A stretch of DNA of 16,820 nucleotides from an uncultured Bacteroidales bacterium (lineage in GTDB: Bacteria; Bacteroidota; Bacteroidia; Bacteroidales; Muribaculaceae). The translations under genes and the position numbers were made by a program. This document shows, one piece after another, positions 8,014-15,484 of this stretch; within the stretch, counting starts at the first letter, position 1, and each line of letters starts with the position of its first letter. The stretch lies in the NCBI GenBank assembly GCA_945828175.1, contig CALZQD010000007.1, positions 1-16,820 of the forward strand. The letters run 5' to 3'. A model generated the notes under the pieces. The model saw only the letters and a list, made by a program, of their open reading frames with translations. It made no database searches and was not told the DNA's origin.

Positions 8014-10212
8014 ATGAATATCGAAGGACTGATCTCAGACCTGGCCTTTATCCTCCTGCTCGGGGCAGCCGTCACAATCCTCTTCAAATGGATAAAGCAG
8101 CCCGTCGTGCTCGGTTATATCGTCGCCGGTTTTCTCGCGAGCCCCCACTTCACCTATTTGCCGTCGGTCACGACCGAGAGCAACATCGACTTCTGGGCCG
8201 AAATCGGCATCGTCGTGCTGCTTTTCTCGCTCGGCCTCGAGTTCAGCTTCAAGAAGCTCGTCAACTCGGGCGGCGCGGCCATCGTAACGGCCCTCATCAT
8301 CGTCGGCGGCATGATGGGCGCGGGCTACGCCATAGGCCATGTGCTCGATTTCAACTATATCAACAGCCTCTTCCTCGGCGGCATGCTCTCGATGTCGTCG
8401 ACGACCATAATCATCAAGGCTTTCAACGACCTGGGCCTCCGTCAGCAGAAATTCGCCTCGCAGGTGCTCGCCGTGCTCATCGTCGAAGACCTCTTCGCCG
8501 TGGTGATGATGGTGATACTGTCGTCGATCGCCGTCAACAACAGCGTCGAGGGCACCGAAATGCTCTACAGCATCGGCAAACTCATCTTCTTCCTCGTAAT
8601 CTGGTTCCTCACAGGCGTCTACATCCTGCCGAGCCTGCTCAACCGCTGGCGCCGCTTCCTCAATAACGAGACGCTGCTCATCGTCTCGATGGGCCTCTGC
8701 CTCGGCATGGCCGTCTTCTCGGTCTACTGCGGTTTCTCGCTGGCTCTTGGGGCCTTCGTCATGGGTTCGGTGCTCGCCGGCACGAGCTACGCCGAGCGCA
8801 TCGAGAGCGTCGTCACCCCGGTCAAAGACCTCTTCGGCTCGGTGTTCTTCATCTCGGTGGGCATGATGGTGCAGCCCGATATCCTCGTCGAATACTGGTG
8901 GCCTATCCTCATACTGTCGGCCGTCGTCATCGTCGGTATGATAGTCTTCGGCACCTTCGGCATGCTCGTCACGGGTCAGACGCTCAAGGTCGCCATCCAG
9001 TCGGGCTTCTCGCTCACGCAGATAGGCGAATTCGCCTTCATCATCGCCACACTCGGCATGAGCCTCGGCGTGCTCAAGCCGACGCTCTACCCCATCGTCG
9101 TCGCTGTGTCGGTCATCACGACCTTCCTTACACCTTATTTTATAAAGATGGCGCTGCCGGCCTATAACCTCGTCGAGCGCCACCTGCCGGGCAAGCTGCG
9201 CTTCCTCATCGACCGCTATCAGAAAGAGGCGTCGAAAGACAGCGCCGGCGGCAATCCCTGGCACGAAACTATCGCCAAATATCTGTGGCCCACGGTGGTC
9301 TACGCCATCATCCTCATCGGCATCGTCATCGTCTGCCAGCGCTATCTGCGCCCCTGGCTCGACGGCATCGCCGGCGGCTGGGCCAACTTCATCTTCGTGC
9401 TGACTACCGTGGCGCTGATGTCGCCATTCCTGATGGTGATGATGACACCGCTGACGCGCTACGGCGACAACGCCGGCGGCAACGGCCACACAAACAACAT
9501 TCCCCGCCTGGTAATCACCATCTTCCGCTACGTCATCGCCCTGACTTTCGTCTACTACGCCGTCACGGCGGCCTACTCGGCCCGCGTCGGCGCCTGGGCC
9601 TCGCTGGTCATAATCCTTGTGATAGCGCTCGTCTTCTCTCACAAGCTGCGCAGCCGCATGTCGCGCATGGAATCGAAATTCTTCGACAACCTCAACGAGC
9701 GAGAACTGCGCCGCAGCGGCAAGAATAACAATGTCGTCAGCGACCTCCATCAGGCCTTCATGACCGTCGGCGCCGGCTGCCGCTTCGTCGGCGAGCGCCT
9801 CGCCGACTCAAACCTGCGCCACCGCTTCGGCGTCAACGTCGTCAGCATTCAGCGCGGCCAGAAGGTCATACCCATCCCCGGCGGCAACAACCGCCTCTTC
9901 CCCGGCGACGTCATCGGCGTCATCGGCACAGACGAACAGCTCGAGGCACTACTGCCTGCCATCGAGGTCGAGCTGCCGCCCGAGAGCGGCGTCCGCCCCG
10001 AGATAAAGCTGACGAGTATCCTGCTCTCTGAGTCGTCGCCGCTGGTCGACCGCACCCCGCTGTCGTCGTCGCTGCGCGACAACTATAACGCCATCGTCGT
10101 GGCCGTCCACCGCGGCGACGAGTTCATCGACTCGAATCCCAACCTTGTCTTCAAGCCCGGCGACATCATCTGGGCTGTCGGAGACGTCAAGAAACTTAAC
10201 ACCCTCAAATAA
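8014..10212 (+). CDS. CPA2-family cation:proton antiporter with two RCK_C domains
   Basis: A 732-residue membrane protein. Residues about 5-390 are the Na+/H+ exchanger fold of the KefB/KefC (CPA2) group, with 'KQPVVLGYIVAGFL', 'IGIVVLLFSLGLEFSF', 'SMSSTTIIIKAF' and 'VLIVEDLFAVVMMV'; the acidic residue of the last motif is placed for ion binding. Residues about 425-550 add roughly four further hydrophobic helices. The cytoplasmic C-terminus carries two successive RCK_C (TrkA_C-like) domains: about 584-655 ('GVNVVSIQRGQKVIPIPGG', 'LFPGDVIGVIG') and about 663-732 ('IVVAVHRGDEFI', 'VFKPGDIIWAVGD'). I see no Rossmann RCK_N/TrkA_N domain. It likely exchanges K+ or Na+ for protons, gated by a ligand at the RCK_C domains; ion and ligand are inference. 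It lies between mgtC-like (10 bases) and purM (25 bases). Confidence 0.92.
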   Translation: MNIEGLISDLAFILLLGAAVTILFKWIKQPVVLGYIVAGFLASPHFTYLPSVTTESNIDFWAEIGIVVLLFSLGLEFSFKKLVNSGGAAIVTALIIVGGMMGAGYAIGHVLDFNYINSLFLGGMLSMSSTTIIIKAFNDLGLRQQKFASQVLAVLIVEDLFAVVMMVILSSIAVNNSVEGTEMLYSIGKLIFFLVIWFLTGVYILPSLLNRWRRFLNNETLLIVSMGLCLGMAVFSVYCGFSLALGAFVMGSVLAGTSYAERIESVVTPVKDLFGSVFFISVGMMVQPDILVEYWWPILILSAVVIVGMIVFGTFGMLVTGQTLKVAIQSGFSLTQIGEFAFIIATLGMSLGVLKPTLYPIVVAVSVITTFLTPYFIKMALPAYNLVERHLPGKLRFLIDRYQKEASKDSAGGNPWHETIAKYLWPTVVYAIILIGIVIVCQRYLRPWLDGIAGGWANFIFVLTTVALMSPFLMVMMTPLTRYGDNAGGNGHTNNIPRLVITIFRYVIALTFVYYAVTAAYSARVGAWASLVIILVIALVFSHKLRSRMSRMESKFFDNLNERELRRSGKNNNVVSDLHQAFMTVGAGCRFVGERLADSNLRHRFGVNVVSIQRGQKVIPIPGGNNRLFPGDVIGVIGTDEQLEALLPAIEVELPPESGVRPEIKLTSILLSESSPLVDRTPLSSSLRDNYNAIVVAVHRGDEFIDSNPNLVFKPGDIIWAVGDVKKLNTLK

Positions 10213-10237
10213 GCCAACAATTTTCAAACCAATCATT

Positions 10238-11404
10238 ATGAGCGACCAAAGATACAACATGCGCGGTGTCTCGGCATCGAAAGAAGACGTCCACAATGCA
10301 ATCAAAAATGTCGACAAAGGCATTTTCCCGGGCGCATTCTGCAAAATCATCCCCGACATTCTCGGCGGCGACAAAGAGTATTGCAACATAATGCACGCCG
10401 ACGGCGCCGGCACCAAATCGTCACTCGCCTACGCCTACTGGCGCGAGACAGGCGACCTCTCGGTCTGGAAAGGCATCGCCCAGGACGCGCTGATAATGAA
10501 CATCGACGACCTCCTCTGCGTCGGCGCCACCGACGGCATCCTCCTCTCGTCGACCATAGGCCGCAACAAGAACCTCATCCCCGGCGATGTCATCTCGGCC
10601 ATCATCAACGGCACCGAGGAGCTCCTCGCCGAGCTGCGCAAGCTCGGCGTCGGCATTTACTCGACCGGCGGCGAGACTGCCGACGTGGGCGACCTCGTGC
10701 GCACGATCATCGTCGACAGCACCGTCACCTGCCGCATGCGCCGCGACCGCGTCATCGACAACTCGAACATCAAGGCGGGCGACGTCATCGTGGGCCTCTC
10801 GTCATATGGCAAAGCCACCTACGAGAAGGAATACAACGGCGGCATGGGCAGCAACGGCCTGACATCGGCCCGCCACGACGTATTCGCCAAATATATCGCC
10901 GAGAAATATCCTGAGACCTTCGACTCGGCCATCCCCTATGAGCTTGTCTACTCGGGCAGCCGCCACCTCACCGACGCCGTCGAAGGCACAGGCCTCGACG
11001 CCGGCAAGCTCGTGCTCTCGCCCACACGCACTTATGCCCCGGTCATCAAGACGATGCTCGACCGCATCCGTCCGGCCATCGACGGCATGATACACTGCTC
11101 GGGCGGTGCCCAGACAAAGATTCTGAACTTCGTCGGCAATCTCCACGTTATTAAAGACAACCTCTTTGACGTGCCGCCGCTCTTCGACCTCATTCAGCGC
11201 GAGTCAAAGACCGACTGGAAAGAAATGTATAAAGTCTTCAACATGGGTCACCGCATGGAAATATATCTCGATCCCGCCTACGCCGACGAAGCCATCGCCA
11301 TCAGCCGCTCTTATGGCATCGACGCCCGCGTCATCGGCCGTGTCGAAGCCTCTGACAGCCGCCGCCTGACCATCGTGTCAGACAAAGGCACATTTGAATA
11401 TTAG
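10238..11404 (+). CDS. purM: Phosphoribosylformylglycinamidine cyclo-ligase (AIR synthase), Bacteroidota type
   Basis: A 388-residue protein of the AIR synthase-related fold. Visible landmarks are 'IMHADGAGTKSSLAY' (ATP-binding glycine loop), 'AQDALIMNIDDLLCVGATDG', 'STGGETADVGDL', 'CSGGAQTKILNF' and 'MGHRMEIYLDP'. PurM closes FGAM to aminoimidazole ribonucleotide with ATP in the cytoplasmic purine pathway. E. coli PurM is about 345 residues; this longer, diverged form is typical for Bacteroidota. The ATG at 10238 is chosen because the frame open further upstream (to 10145) overlaps the antiporter gene in another frame and would add a tail with no family match. It is the only nucleotide-synthesis gene here, embedded among envelope genes with short gaps (25 and 15 bases). 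Other AIR-synthase relatives (HypE, ThiL, SelD) fit less well. Confidence 0.87.
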   Translation: MSDQRYNMRGVSASKEDVHNAIKNVDKGIFPGAFCKIIPDILGGDKEYCNIMHADGAGTKSSLAYAYWRETGDLSVWKGIAQDALIMNIDDLLCVGATDGILLSSTIGRNKNLIPGDVISAIINGTEELLAELRKLGVGIYSTGGETADVGDLVRTIIVDSTVTCRMRRDRVIDNSNIKAGDVIVGLSSYGKATYEKEYNGGMGSNGLTSARHDVFAKYIAEKYPETFDSAIPYELVYSGSRHLTDAVEGTGLDAGKLVLSPTRTYAPVIKTMLDRIRPAIDGMIHCSGGAQTKILNFVGNLHVIKDNLFDVPPLFDLIQRESKTDWKEMYKVFNMGHRMEIYLDPAYADEAIAISRSYGIDARVIGRVEASDSRRLTIVSDKGTFEY

Positions 11405-11419
11405 TAAGCTCCCGTCATC

Positions 11420-12850
11420 GTGAAACGCCCGGCTATCATATGGTTATCTTCGCTTCTGCTCTTTATCGCCGCTGCCTGCGGCGGCAAAGGTGCGGCATCT
11501 GACAGTCGGGACAATACGGCAACCGACAGCGACGGCGTCGTCGCGGCCGACTCGGTGATGATGTCGCTCGAACTGCCCGACGACACCCTGCGCGCCGTGA
11601 CGCTCTATGGCCCGACATCTTATTTCATCTACCGCGGCCAGCCGATGGGCTACGACTACACCCTCGTCAGCGAGCTCGCCCGCGACTGCGGACTCGTGCT
11701 CGACCTCAAGGTCGCCGGCAGCCTGACGGCGGCGGTCGCCATGCTCGATTCGGGCAAGGTCGACCTCATCGCCTACAACGTGCCTATCACGACCCACTAC
11801 AAGCAGTTCGTCCTCCCCTGCGGACCCGAGACCTACACGATCCAGATGCTCGTGCAGAACAAAGTCAAGGGCCGCGCGCCCGTCAGCGACGTCACCGGCC
11901 TGGTCGGCAAGGAGGTCTGGGTCATCGACGACTCGAAATATCTGCGGCGCCTCGAGAACCTCAACGAGGAGCTCGCCGGCGGCATCGAAATCGAAACCGT
12001 CAGCGGCGATTCGGCCACAGCCGAAGACCTCATAGCCGAGGTCTATTCGGGCGAGATACCCATGACGGTAGTCGACAGCGACATAGCGCGCCTCAACGAG
12101 ACTTACTATCATGGTCTCGACATCTCGACGCCCGTCAGCATGCCCCAGCGCGCCTCGTGGGCCGTCGCCCCGGGCAAGGACGCCCTGGCCGAATCGATCA
12201 ACGCCTGGTTTGCCCAGGAGAGGCCGCGCAACACAAGTGACGAGCTGCTCAAGCGCTACTTCGAGATGAGCAAGACCGAGCCCTACAAGGCCTTCGACTT
12301 CTCGAAAGGCTATATCTCGAAATACGACAACATCTTCAAGAAATATGCCGACGCCGCCGGCTGGGACTGGCGCATGCTCGCCGCACAGTCGTATGTCGAG
12401 AGCCGCTTCAACCCGCGGGCAATGTCGTGGGTCGGCGCGCGCGGACTCATGCAGATAATGCCATCGACCGCACGAGGCTACGGCTATAAGGTCGGCCAAC
12501 TGTCGAACCCCGACACGAGCGTGCGCATCGCCGCCCGCCTCAACAAAGACATCGACGGCTATCTCATCGACCTGGTGCCCAACGACAACGAGCGCATAAA
12601 ATTCGCCATCGCGGCCTACAACTGCGGCATCGCCCACATCTACGACGCCATCGCCCTGGCGAAGAAATACGGCCTCGACCCGCAGAAATGGGACGGCAAC
12701 GTCGAGAAAGCCATGCTGATGAAGTCAAACCCGCGATACTACAACGACCCCGTCGTCAAATACGGCTACGCCCGAGGCTCAGAGACATCGGCCTACGTCA
12801 AGCAGATAATGCGCTTCTACCAGAACGCCGTCCGCGAAATCCCGGCCTGA
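11420..12850 (+). CDS. MltF-like lytic murein transglycosylase lipoprotein
   Basis: A 476-residue protein starting at GTG (11420). Only this start keeps the signal peptide 'MKRPAIIWLSSLLLFIAAAC', whose lipobox cysteine is C20; the next in-frame ATG lies far downstream. Residues about 55-285 resemble a solute-binding protein family 3 domain ('VTLYGPTSYFIYRGQPMGYD', 'SGKVDLIAYNVPIT'). Residues about 305-470 are an SLT lysozyme-like domain with catalytic Glu E327 in 'SYVESRFNP', then 'GARGLMQIMPSTA' and 'FAIAAYNCGIAHI'. This order is that of MltF, which cleaves peptidoglycan glycan strands to 1,6-anhydro ends, with activity modulated by the binding domain. It is likely anchored in an envelope membrane by its lipid. 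It ends the closely spaced run that begins at 6279; a 94-base repeat-bearing gap follows. Confidence 0.9.
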   Translation: MKRPAIIWLSSLLLFIAAACGGKGAASDSRDNTATDSDGVVAADSVMMSLELPDDTLRAVTLYGPTSYFIYRGQPMGYDYTLVSELARDCGLVLDLKVAGSLTAAVAMLDSGKVDLIAYNVPITTHYKQFVLPCGPETYTIQMLVQNKVKGRAPVSDVTGLVGKEVWVIDDSKYLRRLENLNEELAGGIEIETVSGDSATAEDLIAEVYSGEIPMTVVDSDIARLNETYYHGLDISTPVSMPQRASWAVAPGKDALAESINAWFAQERPRNTSDELLKRYFEMSKTEPYKAFDFSKGYISKYDNIFKKYADAAGWDWRMLAAQSYVESRFNPRAMSWVGARGLMQIMPSTARGYGYKVGQLSNPDTSVRIAARLNKDIDGYLIDLVPNDNERIKFAIAAYNCGIAHIYDAIALAKKYGLDPQKWDGNVEKAMLMKSNPRYYNDPVVKYGYARGSETSAYVKQIMRFYQNAVREIPA

Positions 12851-12853
12851 AGC

Positions 12854-12936
12854 AATGCACAATTCAAAATTCACAATGCACAATTATAACCATTAGACCA
12901 ATTAGACTAATTAGACCAATAACCCAATTCAAAATT
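12854..12936. repeat. Composite intergenic repeats with a 3x 9-bp array
   Basis: The gap between the transglycosylase and DUF3332 genes is almost wholly repetitive. AATGCACAATT occurs at 12854-12864 and 12875-12885. AATTCAAAATT occurs at 12861-12871 and 12926-12936. Between them lie three tandem 9-mers at 12892-12918: ATTAGACCA, ATTAGACTA, ATTAGACCA. I see no TAnnTTTG promoter box and no strong hairpin here. Confidence 0.85.
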
Positions 12937-12944
12937 ATTATTTT

Positions 12945-13490
12945 ATGCGAAAAAACTTTTTAACCGTCGCGCTCATCTGCACACTCTGCGGCGCGCTCAC
13001 TCTTCCCTCGTGTATCGGCAGCTTCGGCCTTACTAACAAGCTCTTGACCTGGAACCGCCACATCGACAACAAGTTTGTCAACGAGCTCGTGTTCTTCGCT
13101 TTCTGGATTCTCCCCGTCTATGAAGTCTCGGGCCTCGCCGACCTCCTCGTCCTCAACAGCATCGAATTCTGGAGCGGCACAAACCCCGTCACCAAAGAAA
13201 AGAAGATCGTCAAGGGCAACGACGGCCGCTATATCGTCGAATGCGACGGCAAGGGCTACACCATCACCAGCGAGAACGACGGCTCTGTCGCACGCCTCGA
13301 CTTCAACGAAGAAGAGCGTTCATGGAGCTACGTCGTTGACGGCGAACGCCACACCCTCTTCACCTTCGTCGACGACACCCACGTCAAAATGCCCGCTCCC
13401 GACGGCACGTTCATGACCGTCGAGCTCTCAGACAACGGCGTCCTCGCCTACCAGCACAGCGTCATGGGCGCCACCCTCGCAATGCGCTAA
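12945..13490 (+). CDS. DUF3332 family lipoprotein
   Basis: A 181-residue protein. A signal peptide (residues 1-22) ends in a lipobox 'LTLPSC' with C23 as the lipid-modified cysteine. The following segment 'IGSFGLTNKLLTWN', then 'FVNELVFFAFWILPVYEVSGLADLLVLNSIEFW' (seen in parts), is characteristic of the DUF3332 family. It contains a hydrophobic stretch that may be a membrane helix. Residues about 85-181 are short beta-strands with alternating charges ('RYIVECDGKGYTI', 'SWSYVVDGERHTLFTF'). The family has no known function; an envelope location is inferred from the lipobox. The gene stands alone, with a 94-base repeat region before it and a 139-base repeat/hairpin region after it, so it is probably transcribed separately, though no clear promoter is visible. 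Confidence 0.88.
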   Translation: MRKNFLTVALICTLCGALTLPSCIGSFGLTNKLLTWNRHIDNKFVNELVFFAFWILPVYEVSGLADLLVLNSIEFWSGTNPVTKEKKIVKGNDGRYIVECDGKGYTITSENDGSVARLDFNEEERSWSYVVDGERHTLFTFVDDTHVKMPAPDGTFMTVELSDNGVLAYQHSVMGATLAMR

Positions 13491-13502
13491 CCGCCTCAAC
13501 CG

Positions 13503-13582
13503 ATTAAAGACACTAAGGTCAATTAAGGTCATTAAGGTCACTCTTCAACACGACCTTAATGACCTTAATGACTTTAATGACC
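13503..13582. repeat. 9-bp array forming a long hairpin, possible terminator
   Basis: The left side is built of near-identical units: ATTAAAGAC (13503), ACTAAGGTCA (13512), ATTAAGGTC (13522) and ATTAAGGTC (13531). The right side is inverted: GACCTTAAT (13552), GACCTTAAT (13561), GACTTTAAT (13570) and GACC. Positions 13522-13539 pair perfectly with 13552-13569 (18 bp, 12-base loop). One bulged A at 13521 then allows seven more pairs to 13514/13576, one of them G-U. No U-tract follows, so it is not a textbook intrinsic terminator. Confidence 0.85.
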
Positions 13583-13593
13583 CTACCCAGCAG

Positions 13594-13625
13594 CTTGCCC
13601 TTGTCGCAAATTTTGGCTAATTTTG
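13594..13625 (+). promoter_or_regulatory. Bacteroidota-type promoter for the BASS transporter gene
   Basis: CTTG at 13594-13597 and TAATTTTG at 13618-13625 are separated by 20 bases; the second box is an exact TAnnTTTG. The ATG at 13630 begins only four bases after the -7 box, so a transcript starting at the usual distance would have almost no leader. Confidence 0.65.
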
Positions 13626-13629
13626 CAGC

Positions 13630-14559
13630 ATGAATTTTGCTAAGATACGTCAGTCAATCAAACCCTGGATGCTGCCGATTGCGATGCTCGGCGGCATACT
13701 CTTTCATGACTTCATCGACAAGATACAATTCCTCTCGCCATACCTCATCTTCGTGATGCTCCTCATCACCTACTGCCGCGTCAGGCCCAAGGAATTCAAG
13801 GTTACAAGCCTCTCATGGGGCCTGCTGAGCGTACAGATAGGCGCCGCCATCGCCTCATACCTCCTCCTCGCGCCCGTCAACATCGATCTCGCCCAGGGCA
13901 CGATGATATGCTTCCTCTGCCCCACCGCCACCGCCGCACCCGTCATCACCGGTATGCTCGGCGGCAGCGTGCCGCGCCTGGCGACGTTCTCGATAATCTC
14001 AAACGTCTCCGTCGCCATCCTCGCGCCAATGCTGTTCAGCATCATCGGCTCGCACGGCACCGAGATGTCGTTTATCGACGGCTTCCTCATCATCGCCTCG
14101 AAAGTCGGACCGCTCATCATCGCGCCGCTCGCCTTAGCCTTCCTACTGCTGGCCACGGCGCCCAAGGTCCACCACGCCATCGCCACGCGCCAGTCGCTGT
14201 CGTTCTACATCTGGGCCGTCACGCTCTTAATTGTCGTCGGACGCGCCGTCAGCTTCGTCCTCGCCGAGCCCGCCGACCGCATCCCCGAGATGATAGGCCT
14301 CGGTGTGCTCTCGCTCGCCGCCTGCCTCATACAGTTTGCCGCCGGCAGGATTATCGGCCGCGCCTGCGGCGACAAAATCGCCGGCGCCCAGGGTCTCGGT
14401 CAGAAAAACACAGTCCTCGCCATCTGGATGGCCTTGACATACTTAAACCCCATATCCTCAGTCGCTCCGGCTGCATATATCGCCTGGCAGAACACCATCA
14501 ACTCGCTGCAGCTCGTCAGCAAGACGCGGCAAAACAAGCCGGCCGCAGAAAACCGATAA
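13630..14559 (+). CDS. BASS (bile acid:sodium symporter-like) family transporter
   Basis: A 309-residue polytopic membrane protein of the SBF/BASS fold. The hydrophobic segments form the two-repeat pattern of this family, with 'CFLCPTATAAPVITGMLGG' in the first half and 'GLGQKNTVLAIWMALTYLNP' in the second, each at the broken-helix crossing expected to bind Na+ and substrate. Family members carry bile acids, pantoate, pyruvate or other organic anions with sodium; here the substrate is unknown and bile acid should not be assumed from the family name. The ATG at 13630 follows a promoter-like -7 box almost directly. An alternative start at the ATG of 'WMLPIA' (residue 13) would give a 12-residue shorter protein with a normal leader. 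A Crp/Fnr regulator starts 44 bases downstream. Confidence 0.88.
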   Translation: MNFAKIRQSIKPWMLPIAMLGGILFHDFIDKIQFLSPYLIFVMLLITYCRVRPKEFKVTSLSWGLLSVQIGAAIASYLLLAPVNIDLAQGTMICFLCPTATAAPVITGMLGGSVPRLATFSIISNVSVAILAPMLFSIIGSHGTEMSFIDGFLIIASKVGPLIIAPLALAFLLLATAPKVHHAIATRQSLSFYIWAVTLLIVVGRAVSFVLAEPADRIPEMIGLGVLSLAACLIQFAAGRIIGRACGDKIAGAQGLGQKNTVLAIWMALTYLNPISSVAPAAYIAWQNTINSLQLVSKTRQNKPAAENR

Positions 14560-14603
14560 ACATTATCAGCCAACCACGCGTTAAAAATATAAAATGAATC
14601 ATC

Positions 14604-15299
14604 ATGAACAGCATGTTTGAAATACTCATGGGCCTGCCGCTTTTCAGAGGCGTCACTCATGAACGCATGGCCGAAACTGTCGGAATGGCCAAATTCCATT
14701 TTCTGAAATATCTCCACGGCGAAGAGATAGTCGCGGCCGGCTCGCCCTGTACCCACATAAAATTTATCATCTCGGGCTGCGCGCGCTCGACCATCGTCAA
14801 CTCCGACGGCCGTTTCAGCGTCAGCCAGACCCTCTCGGCGCCCGACGTCATCGCGCCCGACTTCCTCTTCGGCAAGGCCACCGACTATCCCTGCACCGTC
14901 GTCGCCGACCGGCCGACAGGCATACTCCAGATAGCTAAAAGCGACTATATCAAGATATTGAACAGCGACCAGATATTCATGTTCAACTTCCTCAACCTCC
15001 TGTCTATGAACGCTCAGAAGGCCGTCGACGGCGTCCTCGCCCTGACAACGGGCAGCATCGAAGAGCGCATCGCCTTCTGGATCATCGCCCTCACACAGCC
15101 CGGAGGCACCGACATAGTACTGAGCTGCCGCAAGCGCGACATCTACTCGTTCTTCGGCGTGCAGCGCTCGTCGTTTATCGCCACCCTCGACGGCATGAAA
15201 AACCGCGGCATCATCGACTACAACCAGACCGAAATACGCATCATCGACCGCCGCTTCCTCCTCGACATACTCCACTCCGGCAACGACGTCATCGACTGA
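14604..15299 (+). CDS. Crp/Fnr family transcriptional regulator
   Basis: A 231-residue protein with an N-terminal cyclic-nucleotide-binding-like beta-roll (about residues 10-125, 'LPLFRGVTHERM', 'GEEIVAAGSP', 'IISGCARSTIVNSDGRF'), a dimer helix (about 125-160) and a C-terminal winged helix-turn-helix (about 172-215, 'KRDIYSFFGVQRSSFIATL', 'MKNRGIIDY'). The few cysteines are not in the N-terminal Fnr cluster pattern, so oxygen sensing by an Fe-S cluster is unlikely. The CRP arginine-serine cAMP motif is not evident either, so the ligand is unknown. The ATG at 14604 gives the normal family start; an out-of-frame ATG at 14594 stops within nine codons. It lies 44 bases after the BASS gene, possibly in one transcript, and 185 bases before the DUF6377 gene, whose upstream region has symmetric AT-rich sites. 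Confidence 0.92.
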   Translation: MNSMFEILMGLPLFRGVTHERMAETVGMAKFHFLKYLHGEEIVAAGSPCTHIKFIISGCARSTIVNSDGRFSVSQTLSAPDVIAPDFLFGKATDYPCTVVADRPTGILQIAKSDYIKILNSDQIFMFNFLNLLSMNAQKAVDGVLALTTGSIEERIAFWIIALTQPGGTDIVLSCRKRDIYSFFGVQRSSFIATLDGMKNRGIIDYNQTEIRIIDRRFLLDILHSGNDVID

Positions 15300-15327
15300 G
15301 CGCACTGCGAGCTCAAATATAACACGA

Positions 15328-15397
15328 ATTTTAACTTAATATCGCCTTTATCTACTGACGCATTGTTAAATACGCCATCTATAAATTAAGTTAAAAT
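15328..15397. repeat. 13-bp inverted repeat with 44-base spacer
   Basis: ATTTTAACTTAAT at 15328-15340 is perfectly complementary to ATTAAGTTAAAAT at 15385-15397. Each arm contains its own odd-centred palindrome, TTAA-C/G-TTAA (centres 15335 and 15390, 55 bases apart). A further TTTTAACT copy lies at 15415-15422. The region is much richer in A/T than the flanking genes. It may be a pair of operator sites, a terminator for the Crp/Fnr gene, or both. Confidence 0.8.
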
Positions 15398-15453
15398 ATA
15401 AGACATCAAGCAACTTTTAACTCTCTTTACCCGCCTCTGTCACGAAAAAGAAA

Positions 15454-15461
15454 TATCTTTG
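15454..15461 (+). promoter_or_regulatory. Candidate -7 promoter box for the DUF6377 gene
   Basis: TATCTTTG is an exact TAnnTTTG match 23 bases before the ATG at 15485. No TTTG-like -33 box is seen at 19-21 bases upstream, so this promoter may need an activator or be weak. Confidence 0.5.
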
Positions 15462-15484
15462 CACACACCACTTGCGCGGGATAT

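Noticed and set aside
8035..9750. A 571-codon open frame on the - strand
   Set aside because: It is fully antisense to the antiporter gene. The predicted product is dominated by Glu, Asp, His and Arg with no recognisable domain.
10145..10237. A 31-residue N-terminal extension of PurM
   Set aside because: It overlaps the end of the antiporter gene. The ATG at 10238 gives a normal family start, 25 bases after the antiporter stop.
13503..13582. Regular repeats suggestive of a small CRISPR array
   Set aside because: Units are 9 bases with no spacers between them and are arranged as an inverted pair; no cas gene is nearby.
14594..14620. An upstream ATG before the Crp/Fnr gene as a regulatory leader peptide
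   Set aside because: The frame is only eight codons with no attenuator structure visible; a chance ATG in an AT-rich gap is more likely.
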